Source: Actinomycetota bacterium
GTDB lineage: Bacteria > Actinomycetota > Acidimicrobiia > Acidimicrobiales > Ilumatobacteraceae
DNA length: 12,586 nt
Assembly: GCA_009701105.1 (NCBI GenBank)
Contig: WLKU01000025.1
Span: 1-12,586 of the forward strand
Reading direction: 5' to 3'
Positions 1 to 6,737 of the stretch are shown here, in pieces (position 1 is the stretch's first letter; each line of letters starts with the position of its first letter). The position numbers were made by a program, and so were the translations under genes. The notes under the pieces were generated by a model, which was given only the letters and a program-made list of their open reading frames with translations, was not told where the DNA came from and made no database searches.

Positions 1-14
1 ACTACTTCACTCAT
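1..14 (-). CDS. Possible 5' end of the gene after rodA (cut by window edge)
   Basis: Only four full codons are visible, reading M-S-E-V, starting with ATG at 14..12. An AAGGA ribosome-binding sequence lies at 31..27, 12 bases before the ATG, slightly longer than ideal. The same frame is open for about 75 codons upstream, back to a stop inside the 3' end of rodA, but holds no ATG, GTG or TTG, so this ATG is the only standard start. In related actinobacteria the gene after rodA is often a TIGR03960-type radical SAM protein or RNase E/G. Four residues cannot tell which, and I do not identify it. Confidence 0.4.
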
Positions 15-240
15 GTCTTGCTCGTTTCCTTGATGAGATATCGCACCGAGGTGGCAGCATTGCCGTCCACGTGCAATATCGTCGCGGTCCAGCGCTTCGA
101 AAGAGGAAGACTCGTCTTCGCACTTTCGGATCGCTATCGCGTGATCGACCTTGGGATGGGCAAATCGCCCGTCCTTGTCTTTCAGGCTACCCCCTAGCCC
201 CTTGCCAAATGCAGCACTTTTTGGGGCTCTATCAGCCCAC
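15..240 (-). promoter_or_regulatory. Structured intergenic leader with serial hairpins between rodA and the next gene
   Basis: This stretch has no convincing gene but is dense in inverted repeats. On plus coordinates they are: 224-238 (5-bp stem, 5-base loop); 203-213 (3 bp, weak); 185-199 (5-bp stem, 5-base loop); 154-174 (4 bp, one mismatch, 3 more bp); 129-146 (3+3 bp, 4-base loop, 2-base bulge); 98-128 (6 bp, internal loop, about 5 bp); and two alternatives that cannot coexist, 53-64 (GGCA/TGCC) and 59-77 (ATTGC/GCAAT). No T-run follows any stem on the minus strand, so none looks like a Rho-independent terminator. It is read as a possible structured mRNA leader or small RNA. No known riboswitch class was recognised. 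Its function is inference. Confidence 0.45.
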
Positions 241-1431
241 CTACTCCAGTCGCCTCATATGCACGCTCTGCACAAGGCCCACCATGATTCCCATCGACAA
301 CGTGTGCGAGCCGCCATACGAAATAAATGGCAGTGGAAGACCGCTTACGGGGGTCAGACCCAAGGTCATGCCAATGTTTTGAAACACCTGAAACGTCATC
401 AACGTAAAGATCCCACACGTCATATAGAGCCCAAAGCGATCGCGCGCCATTTGAGCAATACGCCAAACTCGCCACAGCATTACGGCAAACAACCCAATTA
501 CTACCCCGCCACCCAACATTCCAAATTGTTCGGCAATCGCAGAAAATGGAAAATCGGTGAACTGCACAGGAATGTATTTTCCATTTGTGAGTGGGCCCTG
601 CAAATATCCTTTTCCAAAAAATCCACCTGTCGACACCGCACGTTTTGCAAATCGCACTTGCAACACCACCGACTCAAGAGCTTTGTCGCGTGAATCTTGG
701 TTCAACCACGAAACAAAACGACGTAGTTGATAGGTGCCAATAAATCCATTCACCATGACCGTGCCCATAGTGACGATCGAGAGCCCGGTGATCATCAGCA
801 GATAGCGGCGGCGTGCACCCGCAACCAGCAAGATACCCACAACACCTGCCACGATCACCGTTGCCGACCCAAGGTCGGGTTGCAACAAAATGAGTGCAAC
901 AGGACCACCAACGATGTACAACGACATCACAAAGTGATGCCAATCAATTTTGCTATCAACTGCTTCACTAAAATAACTAGCAATCAATATCAGAATGATG
1001 GGCTTCACAAACTCGGCCGGCTGCAGCGAAAAAGAAACAATCGGCACATTAAATGACAAACGCGCACCACCCCGCACGGCTCCGTACACAAGCACCAATA
1101 CAAGCAACAACATCAACCCGCCGTACAGCACGCCAACTTGTGTTCTAAACCACTCATGGCCAAGTGCCATCACAATCGCGGCAACTGCGGCAGCAGCAAT
1201 TACATAACCAACCTGGCGCTGAGTGTAAAAATAAGGATCAAATTCTTGATCCAGCAATCGCAAGTGCGTTGTCGAAAATACGTTGAATAAACCGATGATC
1301 GACTGCAACGCAACGACCGCAATTAAAATCCAGTCGATGTTGCGAATCGGGTCTGCGTAACTGCCACTAAAACCAAATGTGCCACTACCGGACGGCTGAC
1401 TAAACCTGCGCTTCAATGTTTGCAGCGACAT
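241..1431 (-). CDS. rodA: RodA, SEDS-family peptidoglycan glycosyltransferase
   Basis: RodA polymerises lipid II into glycan strands during cell elongation, paired with its cognate class B PBP. The 396-residue polytopic membrane protein has about ten hydrophobic segments and a usual length for the family. Recognisable SEDS blocks are LQPAEFVK (136-143), QPDLGSAT (184-191) and the C-terminal LPFISYGGSHTL (367-378). The putative catalytic aspartate is D293, in the extracellular loop motif PVQFTDFPF (288-296); the usual form is close to PEQHTDFIF, so the residue two before the Asp is Phe, not His. FtsW is the main alternative, but the neighbouring mreBCD and PBP2 genes favour RodA. The ATG start overlaps the PBP2 stop by one base (TGATG), implying translational coupling. 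Confidence 0.93.
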   Translation of the reverse strand: MSLQTLKRRFSQPSGSGTFGFSGSYADPIRNIDWILIAVVALQSIIGLFNVFSTTHLRLLDQEFDPYFYTQRQVGYVIAAAAVAAIVMALGHEWFRTQVGVLYGGLMLLLVLVLVYGAVRGGARLSFNVPIVSFSLQPAEFVKPIILILIASYFSEAVDSKIDWHHFVMSLYIVGGPVALILLQPDLGSATVIVAGVVGILLVAGARRRYLLMITGLSIVTMGTVMVNGFIGTYQLRRFVSWLNQDSRDKALESVVLQVRFAKRAVSTGGFFGKGYLQGPLTNGKYIPVQFTDFPFSAIAEQFGMLGGGVVIGLFAVMLWRVWRIAQMARDRFGLYMTCGIFTLMTFQVFQNIGMTLGLTPVSGLPLPFISYGGSHTLSMGIMVGLVQSVHMRRLE

Positions 1432-3602
1432 CAGTCTCGACTATCCGATCGACCGCCAGCCAGGCACGAAGGATTGCGCAAATATGTTGGTGGCGCAGCT
1501 ATTCCACTTTGAATATTCAGTGGATCAGCGGCGATCACGCCGTCCAATTTGTATCGCCCTGCGAGTGCAGTAAAAATACATTTCACCACAGGTGCTGCTG
1601 CCTGTGATCCGTATCCAGATTTCTCTAAATACGCAAATGCCGAATATGGCTGCAATGGATCAAGGCTGAACGCACCAAACGCAGATGAGTCATTCCACGG
1701 CAAGTTACTGAACCCCTGCGCTGTTCCGGTTTTCCCGGCGATCGGAAGGACGTCGTACGGGTACCCCTTAAACAACAGCTCGCCTGTTGTCTTGTGATAA
1801 TAATCAAAATTGATTCCAGGCCCCCTAATTACACGCGCCAGCCCGCGCACGATCGGATCAAGTCGATCGCCAGTCATGTCTAGGGTCCTGACTGGCTCTT
1901 GAGTATCAAAGCGCTCAACCACATTTGACAACGTGAGGTCTGCAACTCCTGGTGTTTTGTCGGGAGTTCCTGGTGCAAGCACTTCTTGCACTATGTGAGG
2001 TGTAAACAATTTGCCACCATTGCCTAGTACGCCATATGCAGCTGCAACTTGTAGCGGAGTTGCTGACAACAAACCCTGACCGATTGAAAACAACACTTGA
2101 TCACCGACGTAGTACGCCTTGCCCGATTCTTGCGAAATGGCACCAATATCTGCCATTCGTTTCTTCAATGCCTTACTTGGAATCGTGCCAGCAAATTCGT
2201 TTGGCAAATCGATATTGGTCGGCGAACCAAAACCAAATAGTCGAACCTGCTCTTCCAGAATTGGCTTATAGCCGCGCTCAGTCAAGATCTGCTCGCCAAT
2301 TTTGTAGAAAAATGCGTCACTCGAAACCGCAAGCGCATCTTCAACTGTTACGTTTCCGAATCTGCATGGCGAGCCTGTTGCTCGACACACAGCGTTTCTA
2401 AATACACACTTCACGCCCTCTTGACATCTGTCGCTTGGAATACTCTCCAGCTTGTAGGTACCTCGATCGTCAAACACGTATGCAGCATTGCCCGGCAATT
2501 GCCCAGTGTTCAGTGCCGCATATGCAACGAATGGTTTAAACGACGACCCCAAGTTGTAGCGACCAGAAATTGCGCGGTTGACCAATACCGACAAGTCGGG
2601 GTCATCCGTTTGCGGAAACACTTGAGCAAATTTATTGCTCGACACTCCGCCAGCAAACCAACGGTTATCAAATCTCGGATACGAGGCCATAGCGATCACT
2701 TGACCAGTGTCGTGATTCATCACCACAACCGACCCAGCAGGAGCCTTGTAATAAACAGCATCTGGAAATAGCGGATCGAGCGTGCCGTCAGGCAACCGCA
2801 CGTTTCCTGCTTCAACACGACGACGAAGTACAAGTTGCGTTTCAAGAGCCTGCTCGGCAAATTGTTGTAGACCCATGTCAATAGACAAGTGCAAGTCGTT
2901 GCCAACAATCGGCTCAACTCGCTCAATGAGTCGCAACAATTTCCCTTGCGCATTTACTTCATAACGCACATAACCTGGCGTCCCGCGCAAGATGGGTTCG
3001 TACGATTGCTCAACTCCGTATCCACCCACCCGTTCATTTGGGTCGTATCCAATCGACTTGTAATACGCGAGAGTCTTTGGCAAAATTGCGCCGATATATC
3101 CAATGACATGACTCCCAATAGCACCGAATGGATAATTACGCTTCCATTCCTCGCGCACATAAATGCCCGGATAATCCTCGATCCGCTCTGCCAAAAATAA
3201 TGCCGTTTCCTCCGAAACGTCCTCCTTCAACGGCAACGCTTCAAGCGGCCCAAAACGCTTGTCTTCATATCTCTTAAACAACATTTCAATTGGCATCCCC
3301 AACGGTCCTGACAAACGCTGAAACATCTCCAAGCGATCGATCGGATCTTTTAACACTTCACGATCAATCGTCGCAGTCAAAATACGTTTGTTATCGGCAA
3401 CAACCCGACCCTTTGCATCAAAAATCCGTCCGCGCTCTGGCAACAGACGAATAGTTCGTGTACGTACAGCAAGCACCACCGACTCATTGTCTTTGGCCTG
3501 AACTGCTTGCATAAACCACATTCGCACCGACAACGAACTCAACAACACAACCGCAGCCACCGCAAGCGCGGTCAGTCTTCGTGAGTGATTATTAATTGCC
3601 AT
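1431..3602 (-). CDS. mrdA: Penicillin-binding protein 2, class B transpeptidase of the elongasome
   Basis: This 723-residue protein cross-links peptidoglycan made by RodA. An N-terminal membrane anchor (about residues 10-32) is followed by the dimerisation/pedestal domain, which contains the conserved LLPERGRIFDAKG region (53-65), and a transpeptidase domain from about 285. Active-site motifs are SSFK (353-356, nucleophile S353), SSD (427-429, the S-x-D form known in PBP2) and KTG (624-626). Between the first two motifs lie four cysteines, C393, C399, C406 and C413. The start is ATG, 5 bases after the mreD stop, with no clear ribosome-binding site, so translation probably depends on upstream mreD. 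The C-terminus past about 690 is Pro/Ser/Gly-rich and has no obvious role. Division PBPs (FtsI) are the alternative, but gene context decides for PBP2. Confidence 0.93.
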   Translation of the reverse strand: MAINNHSRRLTALAVAAVVLLSSLSVRMWFMQAVQAKDNESVVLAVRTRTIRLLPERGRIFDAKGRVVADNKRILTATIDREVLKDPIDRLEMFQRLSGPLGMPIEMLFKRYEDKRFGPLEALPLKEDVSEETALFLAERIEDYPGIYVREEWKRNYPFGAIGSHVIGYIGAILPKTLAYYKSIGYDPNERVGGYGVEQSYEPILRGTPGYVRYEVNAQGKLLRLIERVEPIVGNDLHLSIDMGLQQFAEQALETQLVLRRRVEAGNVRLPDGTLDPLFPDAVYYKAPAGSVVVMNHDTGQVIAMASYPRFDNRWFAGGVSSNKFAQVFPQTDDPDLSVLVNRAISGRYNLGSSFKPFVAYAALNTGQLPGNAAYVFDDRGTYKLESIPSDRCQEGVKCVFRNAVCRATGSPCRFGNVTVEDALAVSSDAFFYKIGEQILTERGYKPILEEQVRLFGFGSPTNIDLPNEFAGTIPSKALKKRMADIGAISQESGKAYYVGDQVLFSIGQGLLSATPLQVAAAYGVLGNGGKLFTPHIVQEVLAPGTPDKTPGVADLTLSNVVERFDTQEPVRTLDMTGDRLDPIVRGLARVIRGPGINFDYYHKTTGELLFKGYPYDVLPIAGKTGTAQGFSNLPWNDSSAFGAFSLDPLQPYSAFAYLEKSGYGSQAAAPVVKCIFTALAGRYKLDGVIAADPLNIQSGIAAPPTYLRNPSCLAGGRSDSRD

Positions 3603-3607
3603 TGCTG

Positions 3608-4126
3608 CTAGCCAACAAGCGATTCTTTAAGCGTCCAACGACACACTGGCAATAGCAACGGCGCAATAATCATTCCAGCGACAACTACAAACGCAACCAC
3701 CGCGACAACGTGTGGTTGAAACCGTCCGCCAAAACCCACCATGGATTGTGCGAGCGGAAACGCCATCTCTCCCACTGCTCCAACGATTCCGATGGTGATG
3801 ACTCTCGTCCACCACGTTGGCTCTCGAACAAAAAAGGGCAGGAGGCCAGCCGTGTATGCGGCTAAGCCAAACACCAACGATGCAAGTCCAAGTGGTGTTG
3901 ACAACACGCAGTCATACATCACACCAATGATCAGACCAGAGATTGCTCCAATCTCTGATCCATATATAGTTCCCGCAGACACAGCAAACAACAACATCAC
4001 GGGGATCATCACACCGAATGGTCGCATGTCATTCAACAACGTGGTTTGTAGTCCGAGCAAAATCAACGACACCAACACCAATCGCGTCCAACGACTGGCC
4101 ATTAATCGCAACAGTCTTTCGCTCAC
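3608..4126 (-). CDS. mreD: MreD, membrane component of the rod-shape complex
   Basis: A 172-residue, strongly hydrophobic protein with five or six predicted membrane segments (the first at about 15-32). This is the usual size and build for MreD, a poorly conserved integral membrane partner of MreC in the elongasome. The motif GLIIGVMYDCVLSTPLGL (64-81) resembles the G-x-x-x-G-x-x-x-D region typical of the family, and is followed by a segment like that seen in other MreD proteins. The GTG start lies in a 4-base overlap with the mreC stop (GTGA), a classic coupled arrangement. Identification rests mainly on position between mreC and PBP2, with length and topology in support, because MreD sequences diverge widely. 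Confidence 0.87.
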   Translation of the reverse strand: MSERLLRLMASRWTRLVLVSLILLGLQTTLLNDMRPFGVMIPVMLLFAVSAGTIYGSEIGAISGLIIGVMYDCVLSTPLGLASLVFGLAAYTAGLLPFFVREPTWWTRVITIGIVGAVGEMAFPLAQSMVGFGGRFQPHVVAVVAFVVVAGMIIAPLLLPVCRWTLKESLVG

Positions 4127-5184
4127 GGTGCCGTTCGCTCAGTGATCGGTTGATACAACAAGATGCGAACGAAACTCAAATTGCTCAAGTCTGCAACGAT
4201 GTCGATCTCCAACAACGGCCCAGCTGTTCCGAGCCTCTCTTTCACTCGAGACACAGTCCCAACCACAATGTCTGGCGGCGCAAGACTGAGCGAACCACCA
4301 GCCGTCACAATTGGCGACCCAGACTGCACAACCCCAAAGCGTTGAGCAGCGTCCACGAAACGCACGGTTGGCACACGCCCAGCACCACGTCCTTCCAAGA
4401 CCCCGGTCTCACGCACCGACACATTGCTTCCAGGCGGAATTGTTAACGAAGAAGAAATGATGGGCGTGCGTGGCGCCACGATTGATCCTGGAGTAAACCC
4501 AGCAATATTTGATGTTGCTGGCACGGTTGGAACAGTTATCAGTGGGTCGATCGTCACGGGCACCGAAACAATCGTCACCTCAGATGCGGGGTCTTGATTT
4601 GGCACCGTTGCAACTGTGGTCTTTGGCGCGTTAATGATCTTGACCGACAACGCATATTGCGGATCGGTAATCAACATCACTACTGCGCGGTTTGCAAACA
4701 CCTGAGTGATCTTGCCTACAAGTCCAGCAGCATTGAGCACCGGCATTCCCACCTTGATGCCGCTCTCCGTACCTTGATCAATCTCAACGCTTTGTACAAA
4801 ATTGGATGGAGAGTCACCGATCACTTGTGCGCTCACTGAGTTAATTCCTGCCAATGTTGGCAAGCCGTTGAGTGCGAGCAACTCTTGAGACAAGCGCACC
4901 GATGCCGCAGCCGCAACTGCCGCACCTTCTTGTTGCGCAATTTTCTCTCGCAGCAGTTCATTTTCTGCTGTCACGTCGTTGTAGTGCGTTATTCCGTACC
5001 ACGCGTTTGTAGCAGGACGCGTCACCACCCGCGCCACACTTTCGACTGGCCTAAACACTGTTCCAAAAATCGACCGCAGCGACTTTGTTGCCGAACTTCC
5101 CTGCAGATCGAGTGTCACCAAGATGATCGACGTCAACACAAGCAGCGCCATGATCCGCCTGGACTTCATTGACCGAACAGCCAC
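4123..5184 (-). CDS. mreC: MreC, rod-shape-determining scaffold protein
   Basis: MreC links the cytoplasmic MreB filament and membrane MreD to the external PBP2/RodA synthase. The 353-residue protein has a basic N-terminus, one membrane helix (about 11-28), a helical coiled-coil stretch (about 68-105, ending LSQELLAL) and the family's beta-rich domain: residues 118-185 contain VIGDSPSNFVQSVEID and LVGKITQV, and the second half resumes at about 258 with GVLEGRGAG. Between these lies an unusual 65-70-residue segment (about 189-257) rich in Val, Pro, Thr and Ser. GTG at 5184 is preferred because an AGGG-type site lies about 9 bases upstream; ATG at 5169 is the alternative. It sits 19 bases after mreB and overlaps mreD by 4. 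Confidence 0.92.
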   Translation of the reverse strand: MAVRSMKSRRIMALLVLTSIILVTLDLQGSSATKSLRSIFGTVFRPVESVARVVTRPATNAWYGITHYNDVTAENELLREKIAQQEGAAVAAAASVRLSQELLALNGLPTLAGINSVSAQVIGDSPSNFVQSVEIDQGTESGIKVGMPVLNAAGLVGKITQVFANRAVVMLITDPQYALSVKIINAPKTTVATVPNQDPASEVTIVSVPVTIDPLITVPTVPATSNIAGFTPGSIVAPRTPIISSSLTIPPGSNVSVRETGVLEGRGAGRVPTVRFVDAAQRFGVVQSGSPIVTAGGSLSLAPPDIVVGTVSRVKERLGTAGPLLEIDIVADLSNLSFVRILLYQPITERTAP

Positions 5185-5203
5185 TAGGAAACCCTACGCA
5201 GAC

Positions 5204-6238
5204 CTACTCGAAGGAGGTCTGAGCAGTCAGACCTTTCATGGCTTCAATGTTGTCAAGAGTCATGCCACAACCCAGCACCACTGAGAACAATGGCTCGGGT
5301 GCCAAAAATGCATGAATGCCGGTGTCGTATGTGACACGCTCGGCGAGCCCGGTCAGCAATGCCCCACCACCCGACAGCGTCAGTCCGTGTCCAATGATGT
5401 CGGCTGCCAACTCTGGCGGGGTGCGCTCAAGCGTTGTTTTGATTGCATCAACTATTGCTGTCACACCAGGACCAATTGCGCTGCGTACATCTTCGCTCGT
5501 CACCACTTGTGTGCGAGGTAGACCAGTCATCGTGTCTCTGCCACCCACATCGGCAGTCAGCTCTTCTGCCAATGGCCACGCCGAACCGAGCTGCAGCTTT
5601 ACTTCTTCGGCGGTGTTCTCACCAACATCCAACGAAAACTCATTTTTGAACATCTCAACAATTGCTTGGTTCAGTTCGTCGCCGGCAACACGTGCCGAAT
5701 ACGCGGTCACGATGCCACCCATTGAAATCACTGCAACTTCAGTAGTGCCACCACCGATATCCACGATCAAACTTGCGCTCGGAAGATGCACGGGCAGTCC
5801 GGCGCCAATTGCTGCAGCCATTGGTTCCTCGATGATGTACACCGGGCGTCGCGCACCAGCAAACTCTGCGGCCTCTTGCACAGCGCGACGCTCGACGCCA
5901 GTAATCTCCGACGGCACACAAATAATCATTCGTGGCTTATTCCATCTGCTTGTGTGCACTTGTTGAATGAAATAGCGAAGCATCTTTTCGCACACATCAA
6001 AATCGGCAATCACTCCGTCTTGCAGCGGGCGCACCAAACGAATATTTTGCGGAGCACGACCCCACATTCGCTTGGCCTCAAAACCAACGGCCACGAGTTC
6101 ACCTGTTTGGCTGTCCACGGCAACCGACGACGGCTCATTCAGTACAACACCCTCGCCTTTGACATACACAAGTGTGTTGGCGGTGCCCAAGTCGATGGCG
6201 ATGTCACGTCCTAACGAAAGTGCGCCTCCACCAGCCAT
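5204..6238 (-). CDS. mreB: MreB, actin-like cell-shape cytoskeletal protein
   Basis: MreB polymerises with ATP into membrane-bound filaments that direct lateral wall synthesis. At 344 residues the length is normal. The actin-fold nucleotide-binding motifs are all present: phosphate-1 DLGTANT (16-22), the IIEEPMAAAIGAG block (135-147, with E138), phosphate-2 DIGGGTTE (160-167) and the adenosine motif SGGGALLTGL (289-298). The family sequence GRDTMTGLPRT (233-243) is also clear. The ATG start has the best ribosome-binding site in the window, AAGGAG at 6252..6247, 8 bases upstream. An 86-base gap from ndk makes this the likely head of a separately promoted mre unit. Actinobacteria often keep MreB only in certain lineages, so its presence with a full mreCD-PBP2-rodA set suggests a rod-forming or lateral-growth mode. 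Confidence 0.97.
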   Translation of the reverse strand: MAGGGALSLGRDIAIDLGTANTLVYVKGEGVVLNEPSSVAVDSQTGELVAVGFEAKRMWGRAPQNIRLVRPLQDGVIADFDVCEKMLRYFIQQVHTSRWNKPRMIICVPSEITGVERRAVQEAAEFAGARRPVYIIEEPMAAAIGAGLPVHLPSASLIVDIGGGTTEVAVISMGGIVTAYSARVAGDELNQAIVEMFKNEFSLDVGENTAEEVKLQLGSAWPLAEELTADVGGRDTMTGLPRTQVVTSEDVRSAIGPGVTAIVDAIKTTLERTPPELAADIIGHGLTLSGGGALLTGLAERVTYDTGIHAFLAPEPLFSVVLGCGMTLDNIEAMKGLTAQTSFE

Positions 6239-6324
6239 GCTTTGGTCTCCTTAGCGCGCCAGCATCAAGGCTGAGCACGGGGTCAATACTCAAATCCTAC
6301 CTAACCGTATTGATCAATCAGGTT
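6239..6324 (-). promoter_or_regulatory. ndk-mreB intergenic region with 10-bp palindrome and strong RBS
   Basis: This 86-base gap is the second longest on the minus strand between intact genes. It holds the perfect palindrome ATTGATCAAT at 6309-6318, then a T/A/G-rich stretch with several TA-n-n-n-T hexamers but no convincing -35/-10 pair, and ends in the mreB ribosome-binding site. A promoter for the mre genes is plausible here. The palindrome could be an operator or chance. Confidence 0.3.
6247..6252 (-). promoter_or_regulatory. Ribosome-binding site of mreB (AAGGAG)
   Basis: AAGGAG lies 8 bases before the mreB ATG, near-perfect in both sequence and spacing. It is clearly stronger than the sites before other genes here, which fits independent, high-level translation of MreB, the filament subunit needed in excess over its membrane partners. 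Confidence 0.8.
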
Positions 6325-6735
6325 CTACAAATTTGGAAAGAAGATCCCAATTTCGCGTGCTGCAGAGGCCGCAGAGTCACTTCCGTGAATCAGGTTTTCG
6401 GTAAACATCGTGCCGTAATCACCGCGGATGGTGCCAGGTGCTGCAGCCTTCGGATTCGTTGCACCCATCATCGTGCGCAACACTTCCCATGCATCTTCTG
6501 GTCCTTCAATAACGAGTGCCACCACTGGGCCTCGTGACATGAAGGCCACGAGCTCTGGGTAAAAACCCTTTCCCTTGTGCTCTTCGTAATGGCGCTCCAA
6601 AATTGCAGCATTCAACGTGCGCAATTCCATTGCCACAATTTTCAGACCTTTGGTTTCAAACCTTGAGAGAATGCTTCCAACGAGACCACGCTCGACTGCA
6701 TCTGGTTTGAGTAGGACAAGTGTTTTAGTGCTCAT
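6325..6735 (-). CDS. ndk: Nucleoside diphosphate kinase
   Basis: This cytoplasmic enzyme transfers the gamma phosphate of ATP to nucleoside diphosphates by a ping-pong mechanism through a phosphohistidine. The 136-residue protein matches the usual bacterial length. Visible motifs are TLVLLKPDAVERGLVG (5-20, with the conserved lysine K10), GPVVALVIEG (69-78), GTIRGDYG (101-108) and the catalytic NLIHGSDS (114-121, phosphorylated His H117). The NPKAAAPGTIRGD block (94-106) is also typical of the family. The ATG start is only 2 bases past the folC stop, so it is almost certainly co-transcribed and translationally coupled with folC, an arrangement also seen in other actinobacteria. Confidence 0.97.
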   Translation of the reverse strand: MSTKTLVLLKPDAVERGLVGSILSRFETKGLKIVAMELRTLNAAILERHYEEHKGKGFYPELVAFMSRGPVVALVIEGPEDAWEVLRTMMGATNPKAAAPGTIRGDYGTMFTENLIHGSDSAASAAREIGIFFPNL

Positions 6736-6737
6736 CT

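Noticed and set aside
224..238. GC-rich hairpin 3 bases after the rodA stop as a terminator
   Set aside because: On the minus strand the stem is followed by an A-run, not a T-run, so it does not fit a Rho-independent terminator.
151..693. 180-codon plus-strand open frame covering the gap after rodA
   Set aside because: Most of it is antisense to rodA, and the product is rich in His, Arg and Gln with no domain. The gap itself looks like structured RNA, not coding DNA.
5316..5966. 216-codon plus-strand open frame
   Set aside because: It lies entirely inside mreB on the opposite strand; its Ser/Pro/Thr-rich product is typical of a shadow frame.
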